Source of the DNA: Progne subis subis
Taxonomy: Eukaryota > Chordata > Aves > Passeriformes > Hirundinidae
NCBI GenBank assembly: GCA_022316685.1
Contig: JAKJHU010000005.1
Location: 12,068,707 to 12,132,706 of the forward strand
DNA: 64,000 nt
Reading direction: 5' to 3'
In this document: positions 63,905 through 64,000 of the stretch, piece by piece
Layout: every line of letters starts with the position of its first letter
Numbering within the stretch: position 1 is the first letter of the stretch
Notes under the pieces: generated by a model
The model's input: only the letters and a program-made list of their open reading frames with translations
Told to the model about the DNA's origin: nothing
Database searches by the model: none
Position numbers and translations under genes: made by a program

Positions 63905-64000
63905 ACCACCAGGAATGCCAGCTAACATCTTGGCTTAATGTAGTAGCTGCAGTAGTTAAAGAGTTTCCTGCCCTTGGAGGGGAAATTGACTCGGTGATCT

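Larger units (their letters stand above)
56451..64000 (-). other. Upstream sequence or 5' UTR intron of TIAM2
   Basis: I see no coding exon here. The likely splice acceptor at 56451 means this is probably an intron within the 5' UTR, with the promoter further away. It holds an old minus-strand CR1 fragment (61491-61831), A-rich tracts near 56981, 57721, 61176, 63214 and 63875, and short direct repeats. There is no CpG-rich segment typical of a vertebrate housekeeping promoter. Open frames in this stretch (for example 59537-60007 on the plus strand) have no recognisable product. Confidence 0.6.

Noticed and set aside
1..64000. tRNA, rRNA, snoRNA, CRISPR or operon-like structures
   Set aside because: No cloverleaf with A/B boxes, no regular spacer arrays and no clustered co-oriented short genes were seen. 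The window is intron-rich vertebrate DNA.

Overview
The window is vertebrate nuclear DNA, most likely from a bird. It is AT-rich, with short exons far apart. Its recognisable repeats are CR1 retrotransposon pieces with the usual avian CR1 3' ends, plus a solo LTR of a type I recognise from avian endogenous retroviruses. There are no operons, CRISPR arrays or prokaryotic features.

One protein-coding gene accounts for all convincing coding sequence. It is TIAM2 (STEF), a Rac1-specific guanine nucleotide exchange factor, on the minus strand. Twelve coding exons run from the start codon at 56444 down to a splice donor at 19231/19230. Together they give 3133 coding bases (1044 codons plus 1 base), and every exon phase is consistent. 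They encode a possible N-myristoylation start, a long Ser-rich N-terminal region, the N-terminal PH domain, the coiled-coil/extension (CC-Ex) segment, a basic linker, the Ras-binding domain and the PDZ domain. The catalytic DH-PH module and the C-terminus are not here; they should lie beyond position 1 on the minus strand. The 5' non-coding exons and promoter were not found and probably lie beyond 64000.

Layout, right to left (gene direction): 64000-56451 is upstream sequence or a 5' UTR intron with a minus-strand CR1 piece. 56450-48983 holds exons 1-2 (N-terminal region and start of PH). 45009-34010 holds exons 3-5 (rest of PH, CC-Ex). 33050-29386 holds exons 6-7 (linker). 25159-22026 holds exons 8-9 (RBD). 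21606-19231 holds exons 10-12 (PDZ and tail). 19230-1 is the start of an intron longer than 19 kb, with a 1.27-kb CR1 copy, a 1.06-kb LTR and many A/T-rich tracts.

The most unusual signals are these. (1) The donor of exon 9 reads CAG|GAAAGT, so GT is replaced by GA, and a weak GT lies 9 nt upstream in frame. (2) A perfect CTCF-type core motif sits in a small CpG cluster in intron 8. (3) A near-perfect hairpin of about 24 bp lies in intron 2. (4) An in-frame tandem acceptor precedes exon 8. No novel multi-gene system is visible. Exon numbers count coding exons within this window only.
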